Assembly: GCA_934149105.1 (NCBI GenBank)
Contig: CAKPDP010000002.1
Coordinates: forward strand, 1-64,000
DNA: 64,000 bases
Source: an uncultured Bacilli bacterium
Lineage (GTDB): Bacteria > Bacillota_I > Bacilli_A > RF39 > UBA660
Reading direction: 5' to 3'
Part shown: piece after piece, positions 34,601 through 42,994 of the stretch
Position numbering within the stretch: position 1 is the first letter of the stretch
Layout of the letters: each line of letters opens with the position of its first letter
Notes under the pieces: generated by a model
What the model saw: only the letters and a program-made list of their open reading frames with translations
What the model was told of the DNA's origin: nothing
Databases searched by the model: none
Program-made: the position numbers and the translations under genes

Positions 34601-34651
34601 CTTCTTATTTTTATTATAACAGATTTAAAGGAATTTGGCTTTAGAAATATT

Positions 34652-34674
34652 AAAAAAGTAGGCATAATGCCTAC
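34652..34674 (-). terminator. infC-rpmI-rplT terminator
   Basis: Stem GTAGGCAT/ATGCCTAC followed by TTTTTT. Confidence 0.9.
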
Positions 34675-34682
34675 CTTGATAA

Positions 34683-35249
34683 TTACTTTTCTTCAGTCTT
34701 AGTCTTTTTAGTTGTTGTTTTAGTTGCTGTTTTAGTTGTTGAAGCTTTCTTTGTAGTTGTACTTTTAGTAGTTGTAGCCTTTTTAGTAGTTGTTTTCTTT
34801 TCTGCTTTAGTATCTGCTACTACTGGTTCTTCTTTTTTGGCTTCTTTAGTTTCTTTAACTTCTGACTTTGATGCTTTTGGAGTATATGCTTTTCCTGCTA
34901 AGGCATCTTTAGAGATTGTTACTAAGTCTTTGAATGTTTCTGGACTATCGATAGCGACTTCACTTAACATCTTTCTATTGATAGTTACTCCAGCTTTAGT
35001 TAAACCATTGATAAATCTAGAATATGTAATATCGTTTTCTTTACAAGCAGCATTAATTCTAGCGATCCATAATTTTCTAAATTCTCTCTTCTTTTGTCTT
35101 CTATCTCTAAATGCATATTGTCCTGAATGCATTACTTGTTCATGAGCAGTTCTATATAATCTATGTTTACTACCAAAATATCCTTTGGCTTCTTTTAATA
35201 CTTTTTTTCTTCTTGCACGTGCAACAGTGCCACCTTTAACTCTTGTCAT
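34683..35249 (-). CDS. rplT: 50S ribosomal protein L20 with Lys/Thr-rich C-terminal tail
   Basis: 188 residues; ordinary L20 is about 119. The core is intact: [64 protein letters not shown]. After about residue 120 comes a 70-residue low-complexity tail of Thr/Lys/Ala/Glu ([20 protein letters not shown]). L20 assembles early onto 23S rRNA and, in Firmicutes, represses its own operon at the infC leader. Last gene of the operon. Confidence 0.96.
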   Translation of the reverse strand: MTRVKGGTVARARRKKVLKEAKGYFGSKHRLYRTAHEQVMHSGQYAFRDRRQKKREFRKLWIARINAACKENDITYSRFINGLTKAGVTINRKMLSEVAIDSPETFKDLVTISKDALAGKAYTPKASKSEVKETKEAKKEEPVVADTKAEKKTTTKKATTTKSTTTKKASTTKTATKTTTKKTKTEEK

Positions 35250-35267
35250 TTCTTACATCCTCCTCTA

Positions 35268-35477
35268 CTAAATTAAATCCTTAATTCTCTTGTAATCTGA
35301 GTGACTTAATTCAGAACCTTTTCTTTTTTGTCTACTTCTTTTAGCACTGTTTTTTCCAGTGTTGTGGTTGATACCTTGTCTAGTCATTTTAATTGATCCG
35401 CTTTGTCTTTTTTTGAATACTTTGGCACAACCTTTGTGAGTTTTCATTTTATTCTTACTTTTCTTTAATTTTGCCAT
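35268..35477 (-). CDS. rpmI: 50S ribosomal protein L35
   Basis: 69 residues. MAKLKKSKNKMKTHKGCAKV, then GSIKMTRQGINHNTGKNSAK match L35 (64-66 aa normally). Basic, cytoplasmic, binds 23S rRNA. Between infC and rplT, the universal order. Confidence 0.96.
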   Translation of the reverse strand: MAKLKKSKNKMKTHKGCAKVFKKRQSGSIKMTRQGINHNTGKNSAKRSRQKRKGSELSHSDYKRIKDLI

Positions 35478-35489
35478 TTTTATTTCCTC

Positions 35490-36011
35490 CTACTTTTTGG
35501 GTGTCAATTGCATGAAGATTGTACGACCTTCTAATTTGGGCTTTATTTCAACTACTGCTATATCACTTAGAGTTTCTTCAAATTTTCCTAGGACTTCTTT
35601 AGCAAGTTCAGGGTGAGCAATTTGACGTCCTTTGAAACGAATGCTAGCTTTAACTTTATCACCTTTTTCTAGGCTCTTACGAGCATTATTGACACGGGTA
35701 TTAAAGTCATGAGTATCAATAGTAACAGATAATCTGAATTCTTTGATATCAATAGTAGCTTCTCTTTGTTTCTTTTGAGTCTCTTTAGCTTTCTTTTTCT
35801 TTTCATAACGGAATTTATTATAATCCATTATTTTACATACTGGTGGATTAGCAGTCTCATTCATTAGAACTAGATCAAATCCAGCATAACTAGCAATAGT
35901 TAAAGCATCTTTTTTGCTTTTAATACCTAATTGTTCTCCATTTGGTCCTATAACCATCATTTCTTTACTTCTAATTTGTTCGTTAATTGGGTTTTCCCTT
36001 TCTTTAGCGAT
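35490..36011 (-). CDS. infC: Translation initiation factor IF-3
   Basis: About 173 residues. N-domain [30 protein letters not shown]; linker [20 protein letters not shown]-domain [40 protein letters not shown]. Start: ATG 36041 and ATG 36026 overlap the terminator or the GGAGGTG Shine-Dalgarno, so the likely start is AUU 36014 or AUC 36011 (eight bases after GGAGG). A rare non-AUG start is a known infC trait allowing IF3 autocontrol. First gene of the operon, behind an L20-type leader. Confidence 0.93.
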   Translation of the reverse strand: MAKERENPINEQIRSKEMMVIGPNGEQLGIKSKKDALTIASYAGFDLVLMNETANPPVCKIMDYNKFRYEKKKKAKETQKKQREATIDIKEFRLSVTIDTHDFNTRVNNARKSLEKGDKVKASIRFKGRQIAHPELAKEVLGKFEETLSDIAVVEIKPKLEGRTIFMQLTPKK

Positions 36012-36025
36012 AATTAACACCTCCA

Positions 36026-36184
36026 TAAAAAATGAATACAAAAGAATTTGTATTCATCATCTAGACCTAATTAATATTTTGATATTTTATATATTGACTA
36101 TATATTTATAATAATTGGGCTTTGTTACCTATTACCTAGAGGCAATCAGGTGAGATAAATACATCTTCTTTCCGTTTCTTTTCT
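36026..36184 (-). promoter_or_regulatory. infC leader, probable L20-type autoregulatory element
   Basis: About 158 nt of untranslated leader between promoter and infC, ending in an intrinsic terminator just before the ribosome site. Conserved-looking parts include CTCACCTGATTGCC and CTCTAGGTAATAGGT. In B. subtilis, L20 binding here promotes premature termination. Homology to the Rfam L20 leader was not computed. Confidence 0.65.
36027..36057 (-). terminator. Attenuator hairpin in the infC leader
   Basis: Stem ATGAATACAAA/TTTGTATTCAT then a T-run, immediately upstream of the GGAGGTG of infC. Confidence 0.8.
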
Positions 36185-36189
36185 TGTTC

Positions 36190-36218
36190 ATTATAGTATA
36201 AATATATGGGCGTGTCAA
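36190..36218 (-). promoter_or_regulatory. infC operon promoter
   Basis: Perfect TTGACA (36218-36213), 17-nt spacer, TATAAT (36195-36190). Confidence 0.9.
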
Positions 36219-36286
36219 TGGTTTTATGTGAAAAAAGTGCTTTTTTCTACGAGTTTTTTATTAAAATTACTTTCTTGGTAACTTTT

Positions 36287-36847
36287 TTATTTTAATAATA
36301 GTTTTAAGGCTTCTTTGATTTGGTTTTCAAGAGAAAGATCGTAGTTTACTTTAGGTAAGACCTTCTTGATATCAGATTGTTTATAGCCTAATCCTTGTAG
36401 GACTTCCATTAATTCAACATTAGTATCTTCGGTTTTGAAGAGACCAGTATTGGTAGAGGTTATCTTGCCTTTGAGATCAAGAATTATCTGTTTAGCTACT
36501 TTATCCCCTATTTTAGGGAATTTCTTAAGATATAAGATGTTTTCTCGCTCGACAGCATCGGCTATACCAGTCATAGAACCAGTTGCTATGATAGGAAGAG
36601 CCATTTTAGGTCCAACGCCTTTAACACTAATTAGTTTTAAGAAAAGATCTTTTTCTTCTCTATTTTTAAAGCCGTATAGAGAATGTTCATCTTCTTTGAT
36701 ACAAGTATAAGTATAGATAGTAGTATAATCATCAAGACTATAAGAATAAGGATTAGGGACATAGATTATATATCCTATATTGTTATTATCAATAATAACA
36801 TAGTTACTACCTATTTCAGTTATAGTTCCTTTTATATATCCGTACAT
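36287..36847 (-). CDS. ruvA: Holliday junction complex subunit RuvA
   Basis: 186 residues (family about 200). OB-fold N-terminus (YGYIKGTITEIGSNYVIIDN), helix-hairpin-helix KLISVKGVGPKMALPII and LKKFPKIGDKVAKQIILDLK, and a C-terminal RuvB-binding helix bundle (GLGYKQSDIKKVLP). Targets the RuvB motor to Holliday junctions. ruvB is not adjacent, unusually. Start overlaps the ddl stop (TAATG). Confidence 0.94.
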   Translation of the reverse strand: MYGYIKGTITEIGSNYVIIDNNNIGYIIYVPNPYSYSLDDYTTIYTYTCIKEDEHSLYGFKNREEKDLFLKLISVKGVGPKMALPIIATGSMTGIADAVERENILYLKKFPKIGDKVAKQIILDLKGKITSTNTGLFKTEDTNVELMEVLQGLGYKQSDIKKVLPKVNYDLSLENQIKEALKLLLK

Positions 36848-38001
36848 TATTTTAGCTCCCTTATATTTTTTGAAGTTATTTTCTTTAAGATATCACTATC
36901 GATGGTTAAATTCATAGTGTCTCTTCTTTTAACTTTATTAATAGTATCTGTTATTAAAAGATCTATTAGAGTTTTATAGGTAATATTTAGTTCTCCCCAC
37001 ATGTGATGGGTTAGAAAGTTAGGAATAGTGTTGATTTCATCAACATAGAGTTTTTTGGCTTTGTTATCATAGAGAAAATCTATTCTGGCTACTCCAGAAT
37101 TATTAAGGATTCTGAAGGTGTCTTGAGAAGTTTTTTTGATTTCTTCTTCGAGTTTCGAAGAGATATCGGCTGGAAAAACTCTTTTGACAACGGCATTATC
37201 ATCATTATCCCAAATAAATTTATCACTATACTTACGGTAATCTTTATCATTTAAGATTTCTTCAACAGTTGAGACTTGGATACGGCCATTGCTCTTTAAA
37301 ACACCACAGTTAAATTCTCTTATATCGCTTAATAATTCTTCGACCATAGCTTTATCATCATACTTTAAAACTCTGTCAATAGCGGCATCTAATTCTTCTT
37401 TTTGTTTTACTACTTCTATTCCGACACTACTTCCAAGGGAAGAGGGTTTAAGAATTAAGGGATAGTGCATTTCATTAATTTTTTGAAAGATTTCTTCTTT
37501 GTTTTTAGCATAATCATCATTGGTAAACCAGGTGTATTTTACAACATTAATGTTATTAGCTTCTAAGATTTGTTTCATGAATACTTTATCTTGGCCAACG
37601 GCACTAGAGTAAACATCACTTCCAATATAAGGAACGCCTGTTACTTCTAAGTAGCCTTGAAGAGAGCCATCTTCGGTTCCTCGGCCGTGAACAAGTGGGA
37701 AAGCTAAATCAATGTAATCTATTTCTCTTTTGAAAAGACCTGTAGACTGTAAAATAAATCGACCATCTTTATTGATTAAATTAACTTTTTTAGCATATCT
37801 CTTTAGTAAGTCATAGTCTTTAAAACTATCGATGTAACGAAGACAGCCACCAGTATACCAAACTAAATCTTTTGTTATGTAGATAGGAACAACATCATAT
37901 TTTTCGTGATCTATTTGTTCCATGGCTTGGATAGCAGTAACAATAGATATTTCATGTTCAACACTTTTACCACCAAATATTACTCCTATTCTTATTTTCA
38001 T
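36847..38001 (-). CDS. ddl: D-alanine--D-alanine ligase
   Basis: 384 residues. ATP-grasp ligase making the D-Ala-D-Ala terminus of peptidoglycan precursors. IGVIFGGKSVEHEISIVTA, then HGRGTEDGSLQGYLEVTGVP, YIGSDVYSSAVGQDKVFMKQ, KPSSLGSSVG, and DEINTIPNFLTHHMW. A Tyr/Phe in the omega-loop would separate D-Ala from D-Lac ligases; the region around residue 230 needs alignment. The C-terminus runs about 25 residues longer than usual. Coupled to ruvA. Confidence 0.93.
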   Translation of the reverse strand: MKIRIGVIFGGKSVEHEISIVTAIQAMEQIDHEKYDVVPIYITKDLVWYTGGCLRYIDSFKDYDLLKRYAKKVNLINKDGRFILQSTGLFKREIDYIDLAFPLVHGRGTEDGSLQGYLEVTGVPYIGSDVYSSAVGQDKVFMKQILEANNINVVKYTWFTNDDYAKNKEEIFQKINEMHYPLILKPSSLGSSVGIEVVKQKEELDAAIDRVLKYDDKAMVEELLSDIREFNCGVLKSNGRIQVSTVEEILNDKDYRKYSDKFIWDNDDNAVVKRVFPADISSKLEEEIKKTSQDTFRILNNSGVARIDFLYDNKAKKLYVDEINTIPNFLTHHMWGELNITYKTLIDLLITDTINKVKRRDTMNLTIDSDILKKITSKNIRELK

Positions 38002-38092
38002 TATAAATCACCTTCTCTTTTTATTATAACTGATTTAGAAATAATTAAAAAGAAAAATAGTAATACTTGACACAAATATTACTATTTAATAG

Positions 38093-39463
38093 TTAGAATT
38101 TTATTCTTTCTTCTAGATATTTATCAATATCTTCTATTCTTATGGTCTCTTGGATCATAGTATCACGGTTTCTGATAGTTACAGTTCCATTATTGATAGT
38201 TTCGTCGTCAACAGTGATACAGAAAGGAGTACCATAAGCATCTTGTCTTCTATATCTTTTACCAATACTTCCTGCTTCGTCATAAGAAATGTTAAATTTA
38301 GTACATAAGTGATCATATAGTTCGTTAGCGGCATCACTATGATATTTCTTTACTAAAGGTAAAATACAAGCTTTGTATGGAGCTAGATAAGGATGGAATT
38401 TCATTACTTCTCTGGTAGTTCCATCTTCTAGAGTTTCTTCATGATAAGCATCACAAAGGATGGCTAAGACAAAGCGATCACAACCAATAGAAGACTCTAT
38501 AACGTAAGGAATATATCTTTCGTTAGTGTCAGGATCAAGATATTCCATAGATACTTTAGAATATTCTTGGTGACGAGATAAATCATAATTAGTACGATTA
38601 TGTGTTCCCCATAATTCTCCCCAACCGAAAGGGAATTTATATTCAATATCACAGGCTTCTTTAGCATAGAAAACTAATTTTTCATGATCTTTAAATCTTA
38701 AGAAATCAGGATTAATATTTAGATCAGTTAAAAATTTCCAAGCATAGTTTTTATAATAGTTATAGAAACCAGTATCGGTATTTTCTTTGCAGAAGAATTG
38801 ATGTTCCATTTGTTCAAATTCGATAGTACGGAAAGTAAAGTTACCAGGAGTTATTTCGTTACGGAAAGCTTTTCCAACTTGGCCAATACCAAAAGGTATT
38901 TTAGTACGCATAGTTCTATTAACATTTAAGAAATTAACAAATTCTCCTTGAGCAGTTTCGGGTCTTAAATAGACGATACTACTTTTATCTTTAACTACTC
39001 CCCTATTGGTTTCGAACATTAGGCCAAAATCACGAATGTCAGTAAAATTACTCTTACCACATTTTGGACATGGTACTTTATGTTCTCTTATGTAAGTCAT
39101 CATTTCTTCTTCAGTTAGAGCGTCCCCATTGATAGAAGGATCATACTCTTCAATTAGCTTATCAGCACGATGACGAGTCTTACATTCTTTACAGTCAATT
39201 AAAGGATCAGAGAAACCAGCGACATGACCAGAGGCTTCCCAAACTCTTGGATGCATTAAAATTCCCGCATCTATTTCATAACTGTTTTTTTGCTCTTGAA
39301 TAAATCTTTTACGCCAAGCATCTTTGGCATTATTTTTTAATCTACTTCCTAAAGGACCGTAATCCCAAGTGTTGGCTAGGCCACCATATATTTCACTTCC
39401 TTGAAATATAAAACCATATTGTTTACAATAATTAACTAATTTGTCCATTGTTAAATTGCTCAT
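38093..39463 (-). CDS. glyS: Glycyl-tRNA synthetase (homodimeric type)
   Basis: 456 residues. Class II, alpha2 (eukaryote/Mycoplasma/Bacilli-subset) type rather than alpha2beta2. Motifs: KQYGFIFQGSEIYGG, WDYGPLGSRLKNN, motif 2 AFRNEITPGNFTFRTIEFEQ, motif 3 ESSIGCDRFVLAIL, and C-terminal anticodon domain PYKACILPL. Cys pairs CKECKTRH and CPKCGK form a Zn-type insert. Three bases downstream of the LOG-family gene and, with it, under a Gly T-box. Confidence 0.96.
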   Translation of the reverse strand: MSNLTMDKLVNYCKQYGFIFQGSEIYGGLANTWDYGPLGSRLKNNAKDAWRKRFIQEQKNSYEIDAGILMHPRVWEASGHVAGFSDPLIDCKECKTRHRADKLIEEYDPSINGDALTEEEMMTYIREHKVPCPKCGKSNFTDIRDFGLMFETNRGVVKDKSSIVYLRPETAQGEFVNFLNVNRTMRTKIPFGIGQVGKAFRNEITPGNFTFRTIEFEQMEHQFFCKENTDTGFYNYYKNYAWKFLTDLNINPDFLRFKDHEKLVFYAKEACDIEYKFPFGWGELWGTHNRTNYDLSRHQEYSKVSMEYLDPDTNERYIPYVIESSIGCDRFVLAILCDAYHEETLEDGTTREVMKFHPYLAPYKACILPLVKKYHSDAANELYDHLCTKFNISYDEAGSIGKRYRRQDAYGTPFCITVDDETINNGTVTIRNRDTMIQETIRIEDIDKYLEERIKF

Positions 39464-39465
39464 TT

Positions 39466-39996
39466 TTATCTCTCCATTTCTTTTAATAAATCATTAGTAT
39501 TATTTACTATAATAAAATTTTGGTAATCATCTTTGTTGGTAAATTTCTCATTAGATATCTTTGTTAAGTGATTAAGAATATTATCATAATAATTATTATA
39601 GTTATAGATAATTATTTTTTTATTATCATTATTAGTTCTTTTTTCTTCGATCATTCCAAATAATTCTGCTAAGGTCCCTAGACCACCGGGAAGAAAAAGT
39701 AAGATATCTGATATATTATAAATTTCTTTAGTTCGGTCCATAGTCTGTTTATATATTTTGGTCTTTTCTTGTTCTTCTAAAGTTAGGTTATTAGCGTATT
39801 TGGTTACGGTTAAGTATTTATGATTAGAGAATGATTTTAGATAAATTCCCATCATAGAATTATTAGGAATACCACTGGGGATTCCACCAATTACTAAAGT
39901 ATTATCTTTTGCTATTAATTTTGATACTTCTTTTGCTACGGAAAGGTATTTAGAATCTATAGTGTCATAAGAAGAACCAGCGATAAAGATATTGAT
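39466..39996 (-). CDS. LOG-family (Rossmann) nucleotide-binding protein
   Basis: About 176 residues. NIFIAGSSYD N-terminus, LVIGGIPSGIPN, then FLPGGLGTLAELFGMIEEKR, the PGGxGTxxE hallmark of LOG/TIGR00730 proteins (some are cytokinin-riboside phosphoribohydrolases acting on nucleoside monophosphates). Start: ATG 40011 overlaps GGAGGTG with no site before it. AUC 39996 lies eight bases after GGAGG and gives the expected NIFIAGSS start, so a non-AUG start is likely. It lies between a Gly T-box and glyS, so it should be induced by glycine starvation. Link to glycine metabolism unknown. Confidence 0.8.
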   Translation of the reverse strand: MNIFIAGSSYDTIDSKYLSVAKEVSKLIAKDNTLVIGGIPSGIPNNSMMGIYLKSFSNHKYLTVTKYANNLTLEEQEKTKIYKQTMDRTKEIYNISDILLFLPGGLGTLAELFGMIEEKRTNNDNKKIIIYNYNNYYDNILNHLTKISNEKFTNKDDYQNFIIVNNTNDLLKEMER

Positions 39997-40019
39997 ATTG
40001 ATCACCTCCATAATATTAA

Positions 40020-40146
40020 AAAGGATCCTCTTTATGCTATGTAAGGACGAATAGTTATCCGCGGTTCCACCTTACTTATTCAAAGAGAATCCCTTTATTA
40101 TATACAGCTCCTGGTTTCCAAGCCAATCTTCGCTCTTTTTTTATAT
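40020..40146 (-). promoter_or_regulatory. T-box leader, glycine type, with very short Stem I
   Basis: The core AAGGTGGAACCGCGG lies at 40073-40059; its UGGA arm fits the U discriminator of tRNA-Gly. Downstream CGTCCTT and AAGAGGATCCTTTTT form the terminator. Only about 60 nt separate the likely transcript start from the core. A minimal hairpin can be drawn: AGC/GCU base, GAAGAU on the 5' side, UGG/CCA upper stem, and GGA (a Gly codon) on the 3' side as specifier. A small Stem III (AAAGGG/CUCUUU) follows. The folding is by eye. Confidence 0.85.
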
Positions 40147-40152
40147 ATCTAA

Positions 40153-40181
40153 ATTTTAGCACTTAGGATTATGATTGTCAA
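40153..40181 (-). promoter_or_regulatory. Promoter of the Gly T-box operon
   Basis: TTGACA (40181-40176), 17-nt spacer, TAAAAT (40158-40153). The remaining sequence up to 40403 shows no gene. Confidence 0.75.
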
Positions 40182-40403
40182 TGTTTTTTTGAAAGGCTTT
40201 TATTTAAATATTTTCAATTAATTATTGGACTAACTATGAGTTATGGCCCAGAGTTTCATATTAGTATAGTCAACAGTTCTAGTACAATCAGAATTATTTA
40301 CAAATTTCAAGTCTATATGATACTTATAAAATATTAATAAGTAAAATTTGATATAAATATTTCCAAAATATTTTTAATGCATATATTATAGTGGTGAGGG
40401 AAT

Positions 40404-40610
40404 ATGTTTAATAATATGTTTAATGTTTGTAGAAATTTTGTGGGATGGAGATTATTTTGCTTTATAGGAGCTTTAATTTTATCAATCATTACTTTTTATC
40501 AAATAATTATCATGTTATTTATTCCAGGATTTTGGTGTGCATTTATTACTCTTATGGAATTTGGATTATTAATTTTTCTTATCTTTTGTACCTTTTTTTG
40601 GTGGTGGTGA
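40404..40610 (+). CDS. Small hydrophobic protein, two membrane helices
   Basis: 68 residues. Two predicted membrane segments (RLFCFIGALILSIITFYQI and CAFITLMEFGLLIFLIFCTF), ending in WWW before TGA. ATG is preceded by GTGGTGAGGG. No family recognised. Its 3' end overlaps the convergent ysxE-like gene by about 40 bases, which lowers confidence that both ends are right. Confidence 0.5.
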   Translation: MFNNMFNVCRNFVGWRLFCFIGALILSIITFYQIIIMLFIPGFWCAFITLMEFGLLIFLIFCTFFWWW

Positions 40611-41489
40611 TAGGTTTTCAATTAATTTAGAAGTCTTATAGAGATAATCAATTTGTAATCTTAATTCTTTGCACTTTGAATATTCATCTTTATCTAATAA
40701 TATTTTATTAGGAATTAGCATTAGAGAAAAGAGAAGAGCTTTCTCATCTTCTAATAAGGGATAAACACTTTCATAGTGTTGAAAAAGACTAATAAAATCA
40801 AAAGATAAAGCATATTTTTGATAAAAAAATAGTAAATCATAGATGGGCATATCAATTTTACTTTTTCCCCAACTTAAAAGATAAGATTTACTATTTCTTA
40901 AATAATGATCGAGAGATAAATTATTATGAATGGTTACTAAACGAACTTTTTGTTTATTTTTAATAAGATTATACCATTTATTTAAAAGATAATTAGAGTG
41001 ATCCAAGCTAGAAAATATCATATTAATATTTCTAGCCAGGAGATAGTTAAAGGGGGACATGTATATTTCTTTATCAATATTAGTTATAAGATCTAAGTAA
41101 TAATTGTTTAGATAATTTAAATTATCTAAAATATCTTCATATAATTTTTTATAATCATCAATATCTAATTCTTTATAGAAGGTTGTTTTGGCATGTAAAA
41201 GAGCGGTTAAGTGAATTATATCTTGAGCTTGTTCAGCTTCTGTTCCTTTAATATTTAAATTATCAATATATTCAAAAATATCATAATTATTTTTAGTTAT
41301 TAATAATTTAGGATAATAGTCAAAAGCTCTAGAAGATAAATAATTATAAATATTAGAAAGAGAATTAGTATGTTTTTTGATGACGTAATTTTTGTTAGTT
41401 CCTTTAATAATACTGGCTGTATTCTTAAGAGTTATTTTTTGGCAAGCAATATTTAGTTCTTTTAAAATAGTTCTTAATTCATTATTCAT
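40569..41489 (-). CDS. ysxE: YsxE/CotS-like spore-coat kinase-fold protein
   Basis: 306 residues. Kinase-like (aminoglycoside phosphotransferase) fold: N-lobe SIIKGTNKNYVIKKHTN, then TALLHAKTTF. The catalytic region reads VTIHNNLSLDHYL ... LLSWGKSKID instead of HGDxxxxN ... DWE, so key Asp residues are missing and it may be a pseudokinase. It directly follows spoVID, with overlapping start, the same pair as spoVID-ysxE of B. subtilis. The Pro/Lys tail is unusual. Probably a coat-associated protein. Confidence 0.65.
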   Translation of the reverse strand: MNNELRTILKELNIACQKITLKNTASIIKGTNKNYVIKKHTNSLSNIYNYLSSRAFDYYPKLLITKNNYDIFEYIDNLNIKGTEAEQAQDIIHLTALLHAKTTFYKELDIDDYKKLYEDILDNLNYLNNYYLDLITNIDKEIYMSPFNYLLARNINMIFSSLDHSNYLLNKWYNLIKNKQKVRLVTIHNNLSLDHYLRNSKSYLLSWGKSKIDMPIYDLLFFYQKYALSFDFISLFQHYESVYPLLEDEKALLFSLMLIPNKILLDKDEYSKCKELRLQIDYLYKTSKLIENLSPPPKKGTKDKKN

Positions 41490-42246
41490 TATGACTAGGA
41501 ATAACTAATTTATCATATGGTTTTAGGGATGATATATCATTATAATTTTCTAATTCTTCCTTAGTAATATTATATTTAGTTAGGATAGTATCTAAAGTAT
41601 CTTCTTCTTTGACAATGTAAACATAATAGGTTGTATAAGTATCTTCCATGCTAATATTATCGAATAAATTTACAGAATTAGAATGGGGATTAGGATTAGA
41701 ATTATTATTAATATTGGTGTTAGTATTGATATTGTTATTTTGATTTAAATTAGTATTTTCTTCTTGCTCAGGAATAGGGGTAGGATTATTAGGAATTAAT
41801 TGTGCTAGTGGGGAAGATGATTCTCTAGAAGAAGTTTCAGGTTCTTTTGGTGATGGTTCTTTAGGAATTTCTGGTAATTCTTCTTGAGGTGGTTCTTCTT
41901 TTTTGACCTCAATTAGGGGTTCTTTTTTATAATCTCCTTCAATAAAGACATCAATGTTTACTTTTAAGATTTCATCATTAATTATTTCATAATAAAAATT
42001 TTCAATATCTAGAGTTATGGTACTAGGATCATATTTATTATCAATAGTTATTTCGAAGGGGATTTTATAATTAAAGGTTTCTCTATTTATAGATGATGCA
42101 GTTATTTTATAATCACCGCTTACTAAGAATTCCCCTACAATGATATCATTATCTATTTTATAATCATGTTCTAGGGAAATAGATGTTACTTCTTTTAATT
42201 TAGTTTTAAATAAGATTTCTTTTTTAAACGGAATTGTTTTTCTCAT
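41482..42246 (-). CDS. spoVID: SpoVID-like spore coat assembly protein with LysM
   Basis: 254 residues. N-terminal SpoVID-type beta domain (VTSISLEHDYKIDNDIIVGE, FLVSGDYKITASS), a Pro/Glu/Asn linker with Asn repeats, and a C-terminal LysM (YIVKEEDTLDTILTKYNITK, EELENYNDISSLKPYDKLVI). B. subtilis SpoVID (575 aa) has the same ends with a longer middle and drives coat encasement. Start follows GGAGGTCATA. Operon with ysxE. Confidence 0.75.
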   Translation of the reverse strand: MRKTIPFKKEILFKTKLKEVTSISLEHDYKIDNDIIVGEFLVSGDYKITASSINRETFNYKIPFEITIDNKYDPSTITLDIENFYYEIINDEILKVNIDVFIEGDYKKEPLIEVKKEEPPQEELPEIPKEPSPKEPETSSRESSSPLAQLIPNNPTPIPEQEENTNLNQNNNINTNTNINNNSNPNPHSNSVNLFDNISMEDTYTTYYVYIVKEEDTLDTILTKYNITKEELENYNDISSLKPYDKLVIPSHNE

Positions 42247-42346
42247 TATGACCTCCTAATAAACTATATTATCCTTATGTAAAGATATGAATATTTTTAT
42301 TGATAATTAAAAAAATAATAGTTATAATTTAGGTATGGTGATGTTT

Positions 42347-42937
42347 GTGAGGACGATACTAGATGATAATAGGTATGAATTAGAAATTAAGAACTCTAAA
42401 TTTATAGCTTTGATATATAAAGTTAAGACTAAAGATGAAATTAAGATGATATTGGAAAGAGTTAGAAAAGAATATAAAGACGCTACGCATTATTGTTTTG
42501 CTTATATTATAGATGATATGGTTAAGTCTTCAGATGATGGAGAACCTGGTGGAACGGCGGGAATGCCAATATTACAAGTATTACAAAAACAGGAACTTAA
42601 TTATGTGTTAGGTGTGGTAGTTAGATATTTTGGAGGAATTAAATTGGGAGCGGGTGGTTTGGTTAGGGCCTATACAAAGAGTATTTCTTTATGTTTGGAG
42701 AATGCTAATGTTCGAGAGTTGAGAGAAGGATATCATATTATTTTAGAGATAGAATATAGTTATTTGAAAGAGTTAGATTACTTGCTTAGAAATAGTATTA
42801 TTAATTCTAAAGAATATAATAACAAGATTAGATATGATCTAGATGTTTCTTTAGAAATGGCAGATATTTTAGAGAAAGATAAGAATATTATAATTGTTAA
42901 AAAGACTAATAAATATGTAATAGATAATATTTATTAG
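42347..42937 (+). CDS. YigZ/IMPACT-family protein
   Basis: 196 residues. Signature DDGEPGGTAGMPILQVLQ and VVVRYFGGIKLGAGGLVRAY, with a C-terminal DUF1949 domain. GTG 42347 is chosen because ATG 42335 lies in the GGTGAT site; the result RTILDDNRYELEIKNSKFIA fits the family start. Bacterial function is poorly defined (possible nucleic-acid binding or translation-stress role). Confidence 0.9.
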   Translation: MRTILDDNRYELEIKNSKFIALIYKVKTKDEIKMILERVRKEYKDATHYCFAYIIDDMVKSSDDGEPGGTAGMPILQVLQKQELNYVLGVVVRYFGGIKLGAGGLVRAYTKSISLCLENANVRELREGYHIILEIEYSYLKELDYLLRNSIINSKEYNNKIRYDLDVSLEMADILEKDKNIIIVKKTNKYVIDNIY

Positions 42938-42994
42938 TCTTTTTAATGGGTATAGACAAGAGAGGGATTTCATAGAGTTAGATAGGTGAATTCT

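Noticed and set aside
40404..40610. TGA read as tryptophan (WWW followed by TGA, then TAG)
   Set aside because: Every other conserved Trp checked is TGG and frames elsewhere end cleanly, so the standard bacterial code is kept.
42247..42300. Sporulation sigma-E or sigma-K promoter before spoVID
   Set aside because: Pieces like CATA and ATATT occur but at the wrong spacing; AT-rich sequence makes such matches likely by chance.
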